Assembly: GCA_905209085.1 (NCBI GenBank)
Contig: CAJLRM010000011.1
Location: 1-64,000, forward strand
Direction of reading: 5' to 3'
DNA from: an uncultured Eubacteriales bacterium
GTDB lineage: Bacteria > Bacillota > Clostridia > Christensenellales > Borkfalkiaceae
Length of the DNA: 64,000 nucleotides
Shown piece after piece: positions 18,500 to 27,074 of this stretch. The notes beneath the pieces are model-generated. The model worked only from the letters and a program-made list of their open reading frames with translations. It did not search any database and had not been told where the DNA came from. The translations under genes were made by a program, and so were the position numbers. Position 1 is the first letter of the stretch; each line of letters opens with the position of its first letter.

Positions 18500-19522
18500 A
18501 TGTTAGAGAAACAGTATTACATCCCCGAGCCGGAGGAGTTCATGGCGGAATCCCCGCTCTCCCCGGAATTGAAAGAGATGAAACGCCGCAGGGACGAAGA
18601 GGTGAAGGCAGTGGTGTCGGGCAGGAGCGGCAAAATGCTCATGATCGTCGGACCCTGTTCCGCACACGAATCCGCGCCCGTGCTCGAATATATCTCCCGG
18701 CTGGGCAAGCTCAACGAGCGGGTCAAAGAGAAACTGGTCTTGGTGCCGAGAATTTACACCAATAAACCCCGCACCAAAGGGGTGGGGTATAAGGGAATGT
18801 TCATTCAGCCCGATCCCGAGGGGGAGGCGGACATCGTGCGCGGCATCCGCAGCATCCGCGCGCTGCATATCGCCGCGATGAAAGAATCGGGACTGACGGC
18901 TGCGGACGAAATGCTCTATCCCGAAAATACGGCTTACGTCGAGGATCTTTTGTCCTATCACGCCATCGGCGCGAGAAGCGTCGAAAATCAGCTGCATAGA
19001 TTGGTGGCGAGCGGCATCGACACGCCCGTGGGCATGAAGAATCCCATGAGCGGCAACCTGCCCGCGATGATCAATTCCATCTTCGCCGCGCAAAGCCCTC
19101 AGGTGTTTAAATACCGCAATTATCAGGTGCGTTCGGCGGGCAATCCCTACGCGCACGCCATCCTCCGCGGCGGCGTGGACGGAGCGGGCGCCGACGTGCC
19201 TAATTTCCACTATGAAACGGTGATGCGGGTGGCGGAACTGTATGCGGGCGCAAAGCTGCAAAATCCCGCCATCATCATCGACTGCAACCATTCCAATTCG
19301 GCAAAGCAATGCCGTCAGCAGATCCGCATCGCCCAGGAGGTCATGCAGAACCGCCGCTTCGGCAGCGATTTCAAAAAGCTCGTCAAGGGCTTCATGATAG
19401 AAAGCTTCCTCGTGGAAGGCAGTCAACCCACGGGCGAGGTGTTCGGCAAATCGATCACCGACCCCTGCCTCGGCTGGGAAGATACCCAGCGGTTGATTCT
19501 CGACATCGCCGAGTCCGTATAA
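18500..19522 (+). CDS. 3-deoxy-7-phosphoheptulonate synthase, class I
   Basis: First step of the shikimate pathway: phosphoenolpyruvate plus erythrose 4-phosphate to DAHP. 340 residues, class I-alpha (AroF/G/H type). Signature blocks include MIVGPCSAHES, YTNKPRTKGVGYKG, GARSVENQLHR and MIESFLVEGSQP. The metal-binding Cys is in GPCS. No separate regulatory domain is present. The phenylalanine-branch gene prephenate dehydratase follows 545 bp downstream, so the pair feeds aromatic amino-acid synthesis. Confidence 0.93.
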   Translation: MLEKQYYIPEPEEFMAESPLSPELKEMKRRRDEEVKAVVSGRSGKMLMIVGPCSAHESAPVLEYISRLGKLNERVKEKLVLVPRIYTNKPRTKGVGYKGMFIQPDPEGEADIVRGIRSIRALHIAAMKESGLTAADEMLYPENTAYVEDLLSYHAIGARSVENQLHRLVASGIDTPVGMKNPMSGNLPAMINSIFAAQSPQVFKYRNYQVRSAGNPYAHAILRGGVDGAGADVPNFHYETVMRVAELYAGAKLQNPAIIIDCNHSNSAKQCRQQIRIAQEVMQNRRFGSDFKKLVKGFMIESFLVEGSQPTGEVFGKSITDPCLGWEDTQRLILDIAESV

Positions 19523-20066
19523 AGGAATCTAAGCGGGGGTAGCCGCAGGACAGGCGATCGAAAAGATCGGCGTAGTTCTCTTCGACAAAGGAAAAAAAGA
19601 CGCGCTTTTCCGCCGGGCACATTCAAGGTATCATCGGCAAGCGAGAACAACGTATGCGCGGTTTTTCGTAAACGCGGGATTCCTCCGCGACAGAAGGCGG
19701 AAAAGAGTAGTCGGACGCAACGTATTCCTCGTTTTTTGTAAAGGAAAAATGTCCTTCGCGGCCGGCTTATGCCTAAACCGAAGAGCCGCGGAAAATAAAA
19801 TGCCGTTCGCATACTCAATAAGCGATGGAGCGCTATGTACATAAGTCCGCACTCAAATAGCCGGGAAAATGTCGTAAGACTTGTCGTTTGTATATTGGGT
19901 AAGACGCCGGGCGCTGCGTACAACGGCAAACGCAAAGAACGAGGTTTTCCGGGCGGCGGGCATTTTTCAAAGCGCGCGGAAAAAGCGTGAAAAAAAGGGC
20001 GAAGATGCGGGGAAAGCGCTGAAATGAAAATGCGCAATAAAGGGTATAATAAGGAGAAGACACATT
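19523..20066. other. Intergenic region, DAHP synthase / prephenate dehydratase
   Basis: About 540 bp with no supported gene. TATAAT occurs at 20045-20050 just before the AAGGAG of the next gene, but no -35 element at normal spacing is visible. A T-box or other leader could not be recognised. Confidence 0.4.
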
Positions 20067-20915
20067 ATGAAAATAGCCTATTTGGGACCGGAGGGCAGCT
20101 ATTCCCATCTGGCGGCGGAAAATTTTTTGCAAACGGAGGGGACTTCCTCCTCCTTCGAGCGCAGCGAGTGCATTCCTTTCCGAAATTTCCCCGAAGTTCT
20201 GCGCGCCGTGGAATCGGGACTTGTCCATGCGGCGGCGGTGCCCATCGAAAACAGCTTGCAGGGCGGCGTTTTGCAAAATCTCGATCTTTTGCAGGCGTCG
20301 GAGGATCTGTACGCCGTGAAGGAACTTATTTTGAGAATCGATCATCGCCTGATTTACAGGGCGGGCGCTTCCTATGAAGAGATCGGGCGGGTATATTCCC
20401 ACCGTCAGGCGCTGGATCAGTGTTCCGTCTTCCTCGCGCAAAAAATGCCGTTTGCTTCCTTGAAAGAAACGGAATCGACGGCTTTCGGCATTTCCCGGGC
20501 GGCGGAAGATTTTTCGGGCAAGAGCGCCGCGATCGCGGGCGCCCATACCTCGCCTCTCCCCGAGGGGTTCGAGATGAGCGAAAAATGCATTTCGGACGAA
20601 CAAAACAATTTTACGCAATTTTTGCTCGTGAAAAAGGGCAGGGAAAGCCTGCCCCGAAACAGCGATAAGCTCTTCTTTTCCGCCGTTTGCCCGCATCGCC
20701 CGGGAAGTCTTCTCGCCCTGCTGCAAATCATTGCGGAATACGGCATCAACATGACGAAGATAGAGAGCCGCCCCGTCAAAAACAGGCCGGGAGATTATCG
20801 ATTTTTCGTGGAAGCGGAGGGCGACGTCGGCGGCGAACTCGTCCGAAAAGCGCTTGCCGAAATAGCCGCCGATACGCTGGAATGTAAACTCATCGGCGCC
20901 TATAAACGGGCTTGA
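20067..20915 (+). CDS. pheA: Prephenate dehydratase
   Basis: Converts prephenate to phenylpyruvate. 282 residues: a periplasmic-binding-protein-like catalytic domain (1-185), with GPEGSYSHLAA at the start and PIENSLQGGV, followed by an ACT regulatory domain (CPHRPGSLLALL; ESRPVKNRPGDYRFFVE) that binds phenylalanine. The essential TRF motif reads TQF here (NNFTQFLLVK), replacing the usual arginine. No chorismate mutase domain is fused. AAGGAG precedes the ATG. Confidence 0.92.
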   Translation: MKIAYLGPEGSYSHLAAENFLQTEGTSSSFERSECIPFRNFPEVLRAVESGLVHAAAVPIENSLQGGVLQNLDLLQASEDLYAVKELILRIDHRLIYRAGASYEEIGRVYSHRQALDQCSVFLAQKMPFASLKETESTAFGISRAAEDFSGKSAAIAGAHTSPLPEGFEMSEKCISDEQNNFTQFLLVKKGRESLPRNSDKLFFSAVCPHRPGSLLALLQIIAEYGINMTKIESRPVKNRPGDYRFFVEAEGDVGGELVRKALAEIAADTLECKLIGAYKRA

Positions 20916-21026
20916 AAGGCGAAAAGGAGTCCCGTTTGCGGAGCGTAAAGGACGAATTTCAAGGCGGGAAAAGAACGATGGAAAGAGCGTTCTGAAAAGA
21001 GAGGCTTTGAGGAGAAACGCGCCGCG

Positions 21027-22079
21027 TCACAGGGATACAAACAACAGACAGAGAAAGAAAGCTCCCAATGCCTGAACGAGTTTGACAAAGAGGAAAAAGG
21101 GAAGCTTGATGCCTGCGGAGCGCAGATAGGCGATCTGCTGAAAGAGGATGCTCGCGCCGCCCAAAGTGATGAGAAAGGCGCAGCAAGGTGCGGCGAGATT
21201 TGTGGACAGTCCCGCCAAAGCGAGGCATCCTCCCGTCATTTCGACGAGTCCCTTCGTCACTCCTTCGGCGCATACGGCGAGGGCAGGGATTTGTTTAAGC
21301 AATTTTTGCAGGGGATACAGCAGTTTGAAATCCACGCACATGGACGCGAGTACGTAAAATACCGCGATACATCCGCCGACGGCGAGCGCGGAGATCACCG
21401 AGCTTTGCACGCATTCGGAAAGGGAAAAATCTGAGGCGGGAGGCGCGGCGGACGCTGTCCTTCCCGTTTGCCGGGACGCCGCCGGGTCTTTCCTTTTCCG
21501 CAAGGAGAGGAAAAAACGCACCGCAACGGCGGAGAGGAGAACGGCGAGGACGTGCGCCGCGAGAATGATAAATCCCGTGCGCTTGTCGCCGAACATCCCC
21601 GCGCCCACGCTGCCGATGATGAACAGGGGGCCGGAAGTGGAACAGGCGCAGGCGAGGATTTCGGCGTCCGATCGGGAGAGCAAGTCGTCCTTTCTCATCC
21701 CCGCTACTAGACTCGCCCCCACGGGATAGCCCGAGAGAACGCTCATGAAAAAACAAAATCCCCCTTCGCCGCCCGTTCCGAACAGCGCCTTGGAAAGGGG
21801 CGTGAAGGCGCGCGAAACCTTTTCCGCTCCGCCCGTCTGCCGCAGGAGCGCGGTGACGAAGAGAAAGGGAAATACGGCGGGCAGCACGTTGAGCGCCCAT
21901 ATCGTGATCCCGTCAAGACAGACGGGGACGTAGCGCTCGGGAAAAAGCGCGAATATCACCGCAAAGGCGAGCAAAAACGCGGTGAGGGCGCCTCTTTTGA
22001 GAGAAAAGGTCTTGGCTTTTTTGCCCGGTAAAATATTTTCGGCGCTTCCCCGCGCCGATGCGGGAGAGATTGTTCGCAT
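21027..22079 (-). CDS. YlbJ-like membrane protein (nucleoside-recognition/sporulation family)
   Basis: 350 residues with about eight predicted membrane segments. The block SVLSGYPVGASLVAGM is characteristic of YlbJ and SpmA-like nucleoside-recognition-domain proteins. A hydrophilic loop lies near residues 195-220. In B. subtilis ylbJ is a sporulation gene next to coaD and the patatin gene ylbK. Here coaD and a patatin gene are also close, but ylbJ is inverted and aroF/pheA-type genes intervene. Whether this organism sporulates cannot be told from this window. Confidence 0.75.
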   Translation of the reverse strand: MRTISPASARGSAENILPGKKAKTFSLKRGALTAFLLAFAVIFALFPERYVPVCLDGITIWALNVLPAVFPFLFVTALLRQTGGAEKVSRAFTPLSKALFGTGGEGGFCFFMSVLSGYPVGASLVAGMRKDDLLSRSDAEILACACSTSGPLFIIGSVGAGMFGDKRTGFIILAAHVLAVLLSAVAVRFFLSLRKRKDPAASRQTGRTASAAPPASDFSLSECVQSSVISALAVGGCIAVFYVLASMCVDFKLLYPLQKLLKQIPALAVCAEGVTKGLVEMTGGCLALAGLSTNLAAPCCAFLITLGGASILFQQIAYLRSAGIKLPFFLFVKLVQALGAFFLCLLFVSL

Positions 22080-22162
22080 AACGATTTATCCTTATGAGGA
22101 CGAGCGGGAAAATATGAAATAAAAAAGAGAGAAAACGAAAAAAAGATAGTGAGGTGAAAAAA

Positions 22163-22951
22163 ATGAGCAGGAAAAAGACACTCGGATTTGCTTTGGGCAG
22201 CGGCGGCAGTCGCGGCGTTTCGCACGTCGGATTTTTACAGGCGATGGAAGAAGCGGGAATAAAACCCGATTTTCTGACGGGCTGTTCGATGGGCTCGGTG
22301 GTGGGCGCGGCGTATGCGGTGGGGATGACGCCCGCCGAAATGCGCGAGGCGATATGCAAGCTGAAACCGCTGGATTTGCTCGACGTCACGGCGAAGCCGG
22401 GCGGACTGTTCGACACCCGCAAGGTGCGCAAGATTTTGAAAAAATATTTCGGCGACATCACGTTCGATCAGTTGAAAATCCCCTTTCGCTGCGTGGCGGT
22501 GGATATGCACACGCAATCGGTGGTGACTTTTTCCGAGGGGAGCGTTTTGGACGCCGTGGTGGCTTCCTCGTGCATTCCCGCTATCTTCAAGCCCATCGAA
22601 CGGGACGGATACCGCCTCGTGGACGGAGGAATTTTGGAGCGCGTCCCCGCGAGTCAGCTCAAAGAGATGGGCGCGGATAAGATCGTGGCGATCGACGTGC
22701 TGGGGCAGAGGCAGTGCACCAAGGACAAGATCCCGGGTACCATCGGTATGCTTCTCGAAGTCATCGATTTAATGGACAATTACAGGACGAAGCGCCGCCG
22801 CGAGGAGAACGAAAAGATCATCGATCTCTGGCTGGAACCCGACCTTGGGACCATGAGCCAATACACTTTCAAAACCTTCCCCTTCGCATACGATCAAGGC
22901 TATAAGATGGGCATAGAGTACGCGGAGAAGATCAAGAGCCTGACCGAGTAA
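22163..22951 (+). CDS. Patatin-like phospholipase (RssA/YlbK type)
   Basis: Serine hydrolase with a Ser-Asp dyad. The glycine-rich oxyanion motif GSGGSRG is near residues 12-18. The nucleophile lies in GCSMG (Ser42 from this start), and the Asp is in VDGGILERVP. About 262 residues, a typical bacterial size. ATG 22163 is chosen because GAGGTG lies 6 bases before it; a GTG inside that site at 22154 is less likely. It is divergent from the ylbJ-like gene, with which it is normally grouped. Confidence 0.88.
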   Translation: MSRKKTLGFALGSGGSRGVSHVGFLQAMEEAGIKPDFLTGCSMGSVVGAAYAVGMTPAEMREAICKLKPLDLLDVTAKPGGLFDTRKVRKILKKYFGDITFDQLKIPFRCVAVDMHTQSVVTFSEGSVLDAVVASSCIPAIFKPIERDGYRLVDGGILERVPASQLKEMGADKIVAIDVLGQRQCTKDKIPGTIGMLLEVIDLMDNYRTKRRREENEKIIDLWLEPDLGTMSQYTFKTFPFAYDQGYKMGIEYAEKIKSLTE

Positions 22952-22999
22952 AGGCAAAAGACAAAAATCGCGGACGATCATTTTCGATTTGAGGAATTT

Positions 23000-24307
23000 A
23001 TGGACTTATTCGACTTTAACAACAACGAAGAAACGGCAAAACCGCTTGCCGAAAGAATGCGCGCCAATAATCTCGACGAGTTTATCGGGCAGAAGCATAT
23101 CGTTTCGGAACATTCCCTGTTGCGGCGCGCCATCGCCACGGACAAACTCGGCAGCTGTATTTTCTGGGGGCCTCCCGGCTGCGGCAAGACGACGCTCGCC
23201 AATATCATCGCGCTACGCACGAACGGGGAGTTTATCAAGCTCAACGCCGTCAATTCGGGCGTGGCGGACGTGAAAAAAGCGGTGGATACCGCGCGGAATA
23301 ATCTGAAAATGTACGGCAAGCGCACCTATTTGATGCTGGACGAGTGCCACCGCTTCAATAAAACGCAGAGCGATTCGTTGCTTCCCGCCATCGAACAGGG
23401 CACCATTATTTTTATCGGCTCCACGACGGAAAATCCCTACGCGTCCATGACGCCCGCCATCGTTTCCAGATGTCGGGTGTTCGAGTTCAAGCGATTGACG
23501 GAGGAGGATATTTCGGGCGCGCTGTACGCCGCGCTCAAAAATCGTCATAAAGGGCTGGGGAAGATGAACGTGGAAGCCGACGAGGAGGCGATCGCCCATA
23601 TCGCCCGTATGGCGGGCGGGGATCTGCGTTCCGCCTACAACGCGCTGGAACTCGCCGCGATGACGACTTCGCCCGACCAAAGCGGAAAGGTGCACATCGC
23701 CCTCGCCGACGCGGAACAGTCCATTCAGAGAAAGGCACTCAGTTACAACGAGGACGACTATTACGATTTTCTTTCCGCTTTCTGCAAATCCCTGCGCGGA
23801 AGCGACGCGAACGCGGCGCTCTACTACGCGATGCGGCTCATCGAAGGCGGATGCGATCCCATGCTGATCGCGCGGCGGCTGGTGGCGCATTCGGCGGAGG
23901 ACGTGGGCATGGCGGATCCGCGGGCGTTGCAGATAGCGACTTCCGCCATGTACGCCTTTGAAAAGCTGGGTTATCCCGAGGGACTCATTCCCCTTTCGGA
24001 AGGAATTATTTACGTCTGCGAGGCGGATAAGAGCTATTCGGTGAAAAACGCGATGCTGGCCGCGAAGGACGACGCCTCTCGGGTGCGCGACGACGCCGTT
24101 CCTCCCTACTTGAAGGACAATTCTTTCGGAAGCAAGGAGGATAAGGCGCAAAGCCGCAATTATAAATTCCCGCACGATTACGGCGGCTATGTGGAGCAGC
24201 AGTATCTGCCCGATTCCTTAAAGGACAGGATCTATTATATTCCCGGAGAGAACGGGTACGAAAACACCGTAAAGGAGATCCGCGCCCGCAAGGGAAAAAA
24301 GAACTGA
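23000..24307 (+). CDS. rarA: Replication-associated recombination protein A
   Basis: AAA+ ATPase of the RarA/MgsA/WRNIP1 family that acts at stalled forks and competes for single-stranded DNA ends. 435 residues. It starts with PLAERMRANNLDEFIGQKH. Walker A is GPPGCGKTT (about 54-62), Walker B is LMLDECHRF, and the C-terminal tetramerisation region includes YNEDDYYDFLSAFCKSLRGSD. Length and order are normal. Confidence 0.95.
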   Translation: MDLFDFNNNEETAKPLAERMRANNLDEFIGQKHIVSEHSLLRRAIATDKLGSCIFWGPPGCGKTTLANIIALRTNGEFIKLNAVNSGVADVKKAVDTARNNLKMYGKRTYLMLDECHRFNKTQSDSLLPAIEQGTIIFIGSTTENPYASMTPAIVSRCRVFEFKRLTEEDISGALYAALKNRHKGLGKMNVEADEEAIAHIARMAGGDLRSAYNALELAAMTTSPDQSGKVHIALADAEQSIQRKALSYNEDDYYDFLSAFCKSLRGSDANAALYYAMRLIEGGCDPMLIARRLVAHSAEDVGMADPRALQIATSAMYAFEKLGYPEGLIPLSEGIIYVCEADKSYSVKNAMLAAKDDASRVRDDAVPPYLKDNSFGSKEDKAQSRNYKFPHDYGGYVEQQYLPDSLKDRIYYIPGENGYENTVKEIRARKGKKN

Positions 24308-24406
24308 AAGGGCGGCGTTCCCAAACCGTCCTTGAAAATAGGGCGGAACGGGAAGAAAAGTGTTCGGTTTGCCAAGCGTGCGCGGCTTTCGCCGCAGGAG
24401 GCGGAG

Positions 24407-24853
24407 ATGAAAGAAAAAATCGCGGTCCGTTTCTATCCGGACGCCGACGACGAAAAAATCAGATTCGTCGTCATCCTCTGCCGTAAGGAGGGAAAATGGC
24501 TGCTCGTCAAACACCGGCAAAGGAACACTTACGAATTTCCCGGCGGGCATAGGGAAGCGGGAGAAACTTCGGATGAAGCCGCCGATAGAGAACTGAAAGA
24601 GGAAACGGGCGCTTCGAGCTACCGTATCGAGCGGCTTTGCGCCTATTCCGTGACGGGCAGAACGCCCGTCAACGAGAGCGGGGAAGAATCGTTCGGAATG
24701 CTCTATTATGCGGAAGTGGAAAAAGACGGGAAGATCGTCAGCGAAATCGAATGCTCCCGCCTGTTCGACGTTTTTCCGGAGAAAGAGCTGCTCACCTATC
24801 CCGATATTCAGCCGAAATTCATAGAATACATAAACGGGAGGGGCGCGCCGTGA
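24407..24853 (+). CDS. NUDIX hydrolase
   Basis: 148 residues. A complete Nudix box (GX5EX7REUXEEXGU) is present starting at GGHREAGET and ending REL-EETGA. The substrate is likely a nucleotide or similar diphosphate. CAGGAGG precedes ATG 24407; an upstream in-frame ATG at 24332 lacks this. The stop overlaps the GTG start of the acetyltransferase gene by 4 bp. Confidence 0.88.
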   Translation: MKEKIAVRFYPDADDEKIRFVVILCRKEGKWLLVKHRQRNTYEFPGGHREAGETSDEAADRELKEETGASSYRIERLCAYSVTGRTPVNESGEESFGMLYYAEVEKDGKIVSEIECSRLFDVFPEKELLTYPDIQPKFIEYINGRGAP

Positions 24854-25311
24854 TTTTAAGAGCTTACGCCAAGGAGGATCTTCCCCAAATCCTCGCGTTA
24901 TTCCGCGAAACGGTGCACGCCGTCAACGCGGCGGATTATACGCCCCGGCAGCTGGAAGCGTGGGCGCCGTCGGAACTCGACGTGAAAAAATGGGAGGCTT
25001 CCCTCGCCGCGCATTACGCTTTGCTGGCGTGGGAGAAGGAAAAGTTGCTCGGCTTCGGGGACATCGACGAGAGCGGGTATCTCGACCGCTTGTACGTCGC
25101 CGCGGACAGTTTGCGCCGGGGAATCGGCAGGGCGCTGAGCGAGGCATTGGAAGAATATGCGCGGACAAAGGGCGCCCGTCGGCTGAGCGTATACGCTTCG
25201 ATTACGGCAAAGCCGTTTTTCGAAAAAATGGGGTATCGGGCGCTGCGCTCGCAAGAGGCGGAAAGAAGAGACGTTCTGCTGACGAATTTCTATATGGAAA
25301 AAAATCTTTAA
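24850..25311 (+). CDS. GNAT-family N-acetyltransferase
   Basis: 153 residues, GCN5-related acetyltransferase fold. The acetyl-CoA pyrophosphate loop is in YVAADSLRRGIGRAL, close to the usual Q/RxxGxG/A. The N-terminus resembles YafP-like members (ETVHAVNAADYTPRQLEAWAP). The start is GTG 24850, which overlaps the NUDIX stop in the form GTGA; the same frame continues upstream but that part belongs to the NUDIX gene. Substrate unknown. Confidence 0.85.
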   Translation: MILRAYAKEDLPQILALFRETVHAVNAADYTPRQLEAWAPSELDVKKWEASLAAHYALLAWEKEKLLGFGDIDESGYLDRLYVAADSLRRGIGRALSEALEEYARTKGARRLSVYASITAKPFFEKMGYRALRSQEAERRDVLLTNFYMEKNL

Positions 25312-25489
25312 AACGGCGGGAAAGAAAGGCGCTGTCAAATGCCGCGCCGAGGGATAAAAGACCGAAAAACGAAAAGATGCAAAAAGCAGCCGGAGCAAGA
25401 CGGCAGAGAAAATCGTGGAAAAGAAGTTCGTTTCCCTTTGTCGGCGCGGGCGGGCAATCGAAAAAGTAAAATCCGAAGGAGGTACGTTT

Positions 25490-26020
25490 ATGAAATGTTT
25501 ATATTGCGACTGTACGGAAAGCAAGGTGATCGATTCGCGCTCGGCGGACGACGACAGGACGATCCGCCGCCGCAGGGAATGCGTCGGCTGCGGCAGACGG
25601 TTTACTACCTACGAAACCATTGAAGTCACCCCTGTGCTCGTCGTTAAAAACAACGGCACGCGGCAGTCTTTCAACGCCGAAAAGATCCGCAACGGCATCA
25701 TCAAGTCCTGCGAAAAAAGACCTGTGCCGATGGCGGTCATCGACGGTATGGTAACGGATATCTCCAAACAGGTATACAACAGCATGGAAAGCGAGGTGAC
25801 GTCCAAACAAATCGGCGAGATGGTGATGGAACGCCTGAAAAAAGTAGACGAGGTCGCCTACGTCCGCTATGCCTCCGTGTATCGCTCCTTCAAGGACATC
25901 TCCTCCTTCCTCTCCGAACTCAAAGAGATGATGAAGGAGGGAAATCGGGAGCGGAGCAAGATCGAAAAGGCGGGCAGAGAAATAAAAGAGCTTGGGGGCG
26001 GCAAGACGGAAAATGAGTAA
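25490..26020 (+). CDS. nrdR: Transcriptional repressor NrdR
   Basis: Zinc-ribbon and ATP-cone repressor of ribonucleotide reductase genes. The N-terminal ribbon shows CLYCDCTESKVIDSR and CVGCGRRFTTYE (Cys3, Cys6, Cys31, Cys34). The ATP-cone follows (VVKNNGTRQSFNAEKI). 176 residues, about 25 more than usual, from a charged C-terminal tail. AAGGAGG precedes ATG 25490. It overlaps ispG by 8 bp. No ribonucleotide reductase gene lies in the window. Confidence 0.94.
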   Translation: MKCLYCDCTESKVIDSRSADDDRTIRRRRECVGCGRRFTTYETIEVTPVLVVKNNGTRQSFNAEKIRNGIIKSCEKRPVPMAVIDGMVTDISKQVYNSMESEVTSKQIGEMVMERLKKVDEVAYVRYASVYRSFKDISSFLSELKEMMKEGNRERSKIEKAGREIKELGGGKTENE

Positions 26021-27074
26021 ACGGACCAGGCAGGTAAGCGTCGGCGGCGTTTTGGTGGGCGGCGGCGAGCGCGTGAAAGTCCAATCGATGACGACGACGA
26101 AAACTTCGGACGTAGAGGGGACCGTCAGACAAATCGGCGCCCTCGAAGAAGCGGGATGCGAAATCGTGCGGGTAGCGGTTTCGGACGAAGCGGATGCGGC
26201 GGCGGTGCGCGCCGTCAAGGAAAGGATCCGCCTGCCGTTGGTGGCGGATATTCACTTTTCTCCGAAATTGGCGGCTGCGGCGATCGAGAACGGCGCGGAT
26301 AAGGTGCGCATCAATCCCGGAAACATCGGCGGGGAGAAAGAGATAAAATACGTCGCGGATTGTATCCGCGCCCACGGCATTCCCGTGCGTGTCGGCTCCA
26401 ATACGGGCAGTATAGAAGCGAACTTTTTAAAAAAGTACGGCAGAAGCGCGGAGGCGCTCGTCGAAAGCGCCCTCTATAACGTGGGCGTTTTGGAAAAATT
26501 CGGCGTGACGGACATCGTCATCTCCGTCAAGGCGTCCTCCGTCCCGCTGACGGTCCGCGCTTACACGCTGTTGAGCGAAAGGACGGACTATCCCCTGCAC
26601 GTGGGCGTCACGGAAGCGGGCACCACGGAAGCGGGCATCGTCAAAAGCGCCGTCGGGATAGGCGCGCTGCTTTTGAACGGCATCGGCGACACCGTCCGCG
26701 TTTCTTTGACGGACGATCCCGTGCGCGAGGTGTACGCGGCAAAACATATCCTGCGCGCCTGCGGTTTGGAGGAAAGGTATGTGGAGGTCGTTTCCTGTCC
26801 CACCTGCGGCAGGTGTGCGTGGGAGAGCATGAGTTTGGCGCAGAAAGTGGCCGAATTTGTCAAACCGTATTCCGTCAAGGCGAAGATAGCGGTGATGGGG
26901 TGCGTGGTGAACGGTCCGGGCGAAGCGAAGGACGCGGATTTGGGAATCGCGGGCGGGCAGGGGTACTGCCTGTTGTTCAAAAAGGGAGAACCCTATAAAA
27001 AAATAAGAGCGGAAAATGCGGAAGAGGAATTTTTCGAGGAGTTGAAAATATTTTTAAACGATGGCAATCAATAA
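26013..27074 (+). CDS. ispG: 4-hydroxy-3-methylbut-2-en-1-yl diphosphate synthase
   Basis: Iron-sulfur enzyme of the MEP isoprenoid pathway, 353 residues. The TIM-barrel N-terminus carries VQSMTTTKTSDVEGTV and VADIHFSPKLA. The [4Fe-4S] cysteines are Cys262 and Cys265 (SCPTCGR) and the Cys in GCVVNGPGEA. In Clostridia this gene usually follows dxr and rseP and precedes polC; dxr and rseP are absent upstream here, and a polC derivative follows with 14 bp overlap. Confidence 0.95.
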   Translation: MSKRTRQVSVGGVLVGGGERVKVQSMTTTKTSDVEGTVRQIGALEEAGCEIVRVAVSDEADAAAVRAVKERIRLPLVADIHFSPKLAAAAIENGADKVRINPGNIGGEKEIKYVADCIRAHGIPVRVGSNTGSIEANFLKKYGRSAEALVESALYNVGVLEKFGVTDIVISVKASSVPLTVRAYTLLSERTDYPLHVGVTEAGTTEAGIVKSAVGIGALLLNGIGDTVRVSLTDDPVREVYAAKHILRACGLEERYVEVVSCPTCGRCAWESMSLAQKVAEFVKPYSVKAKIAVMGCVVNGPGEAKDADLGIAGGQGYCLLFKKGEPYKKIRAENAEEEFFEELKIFLNDGNQ

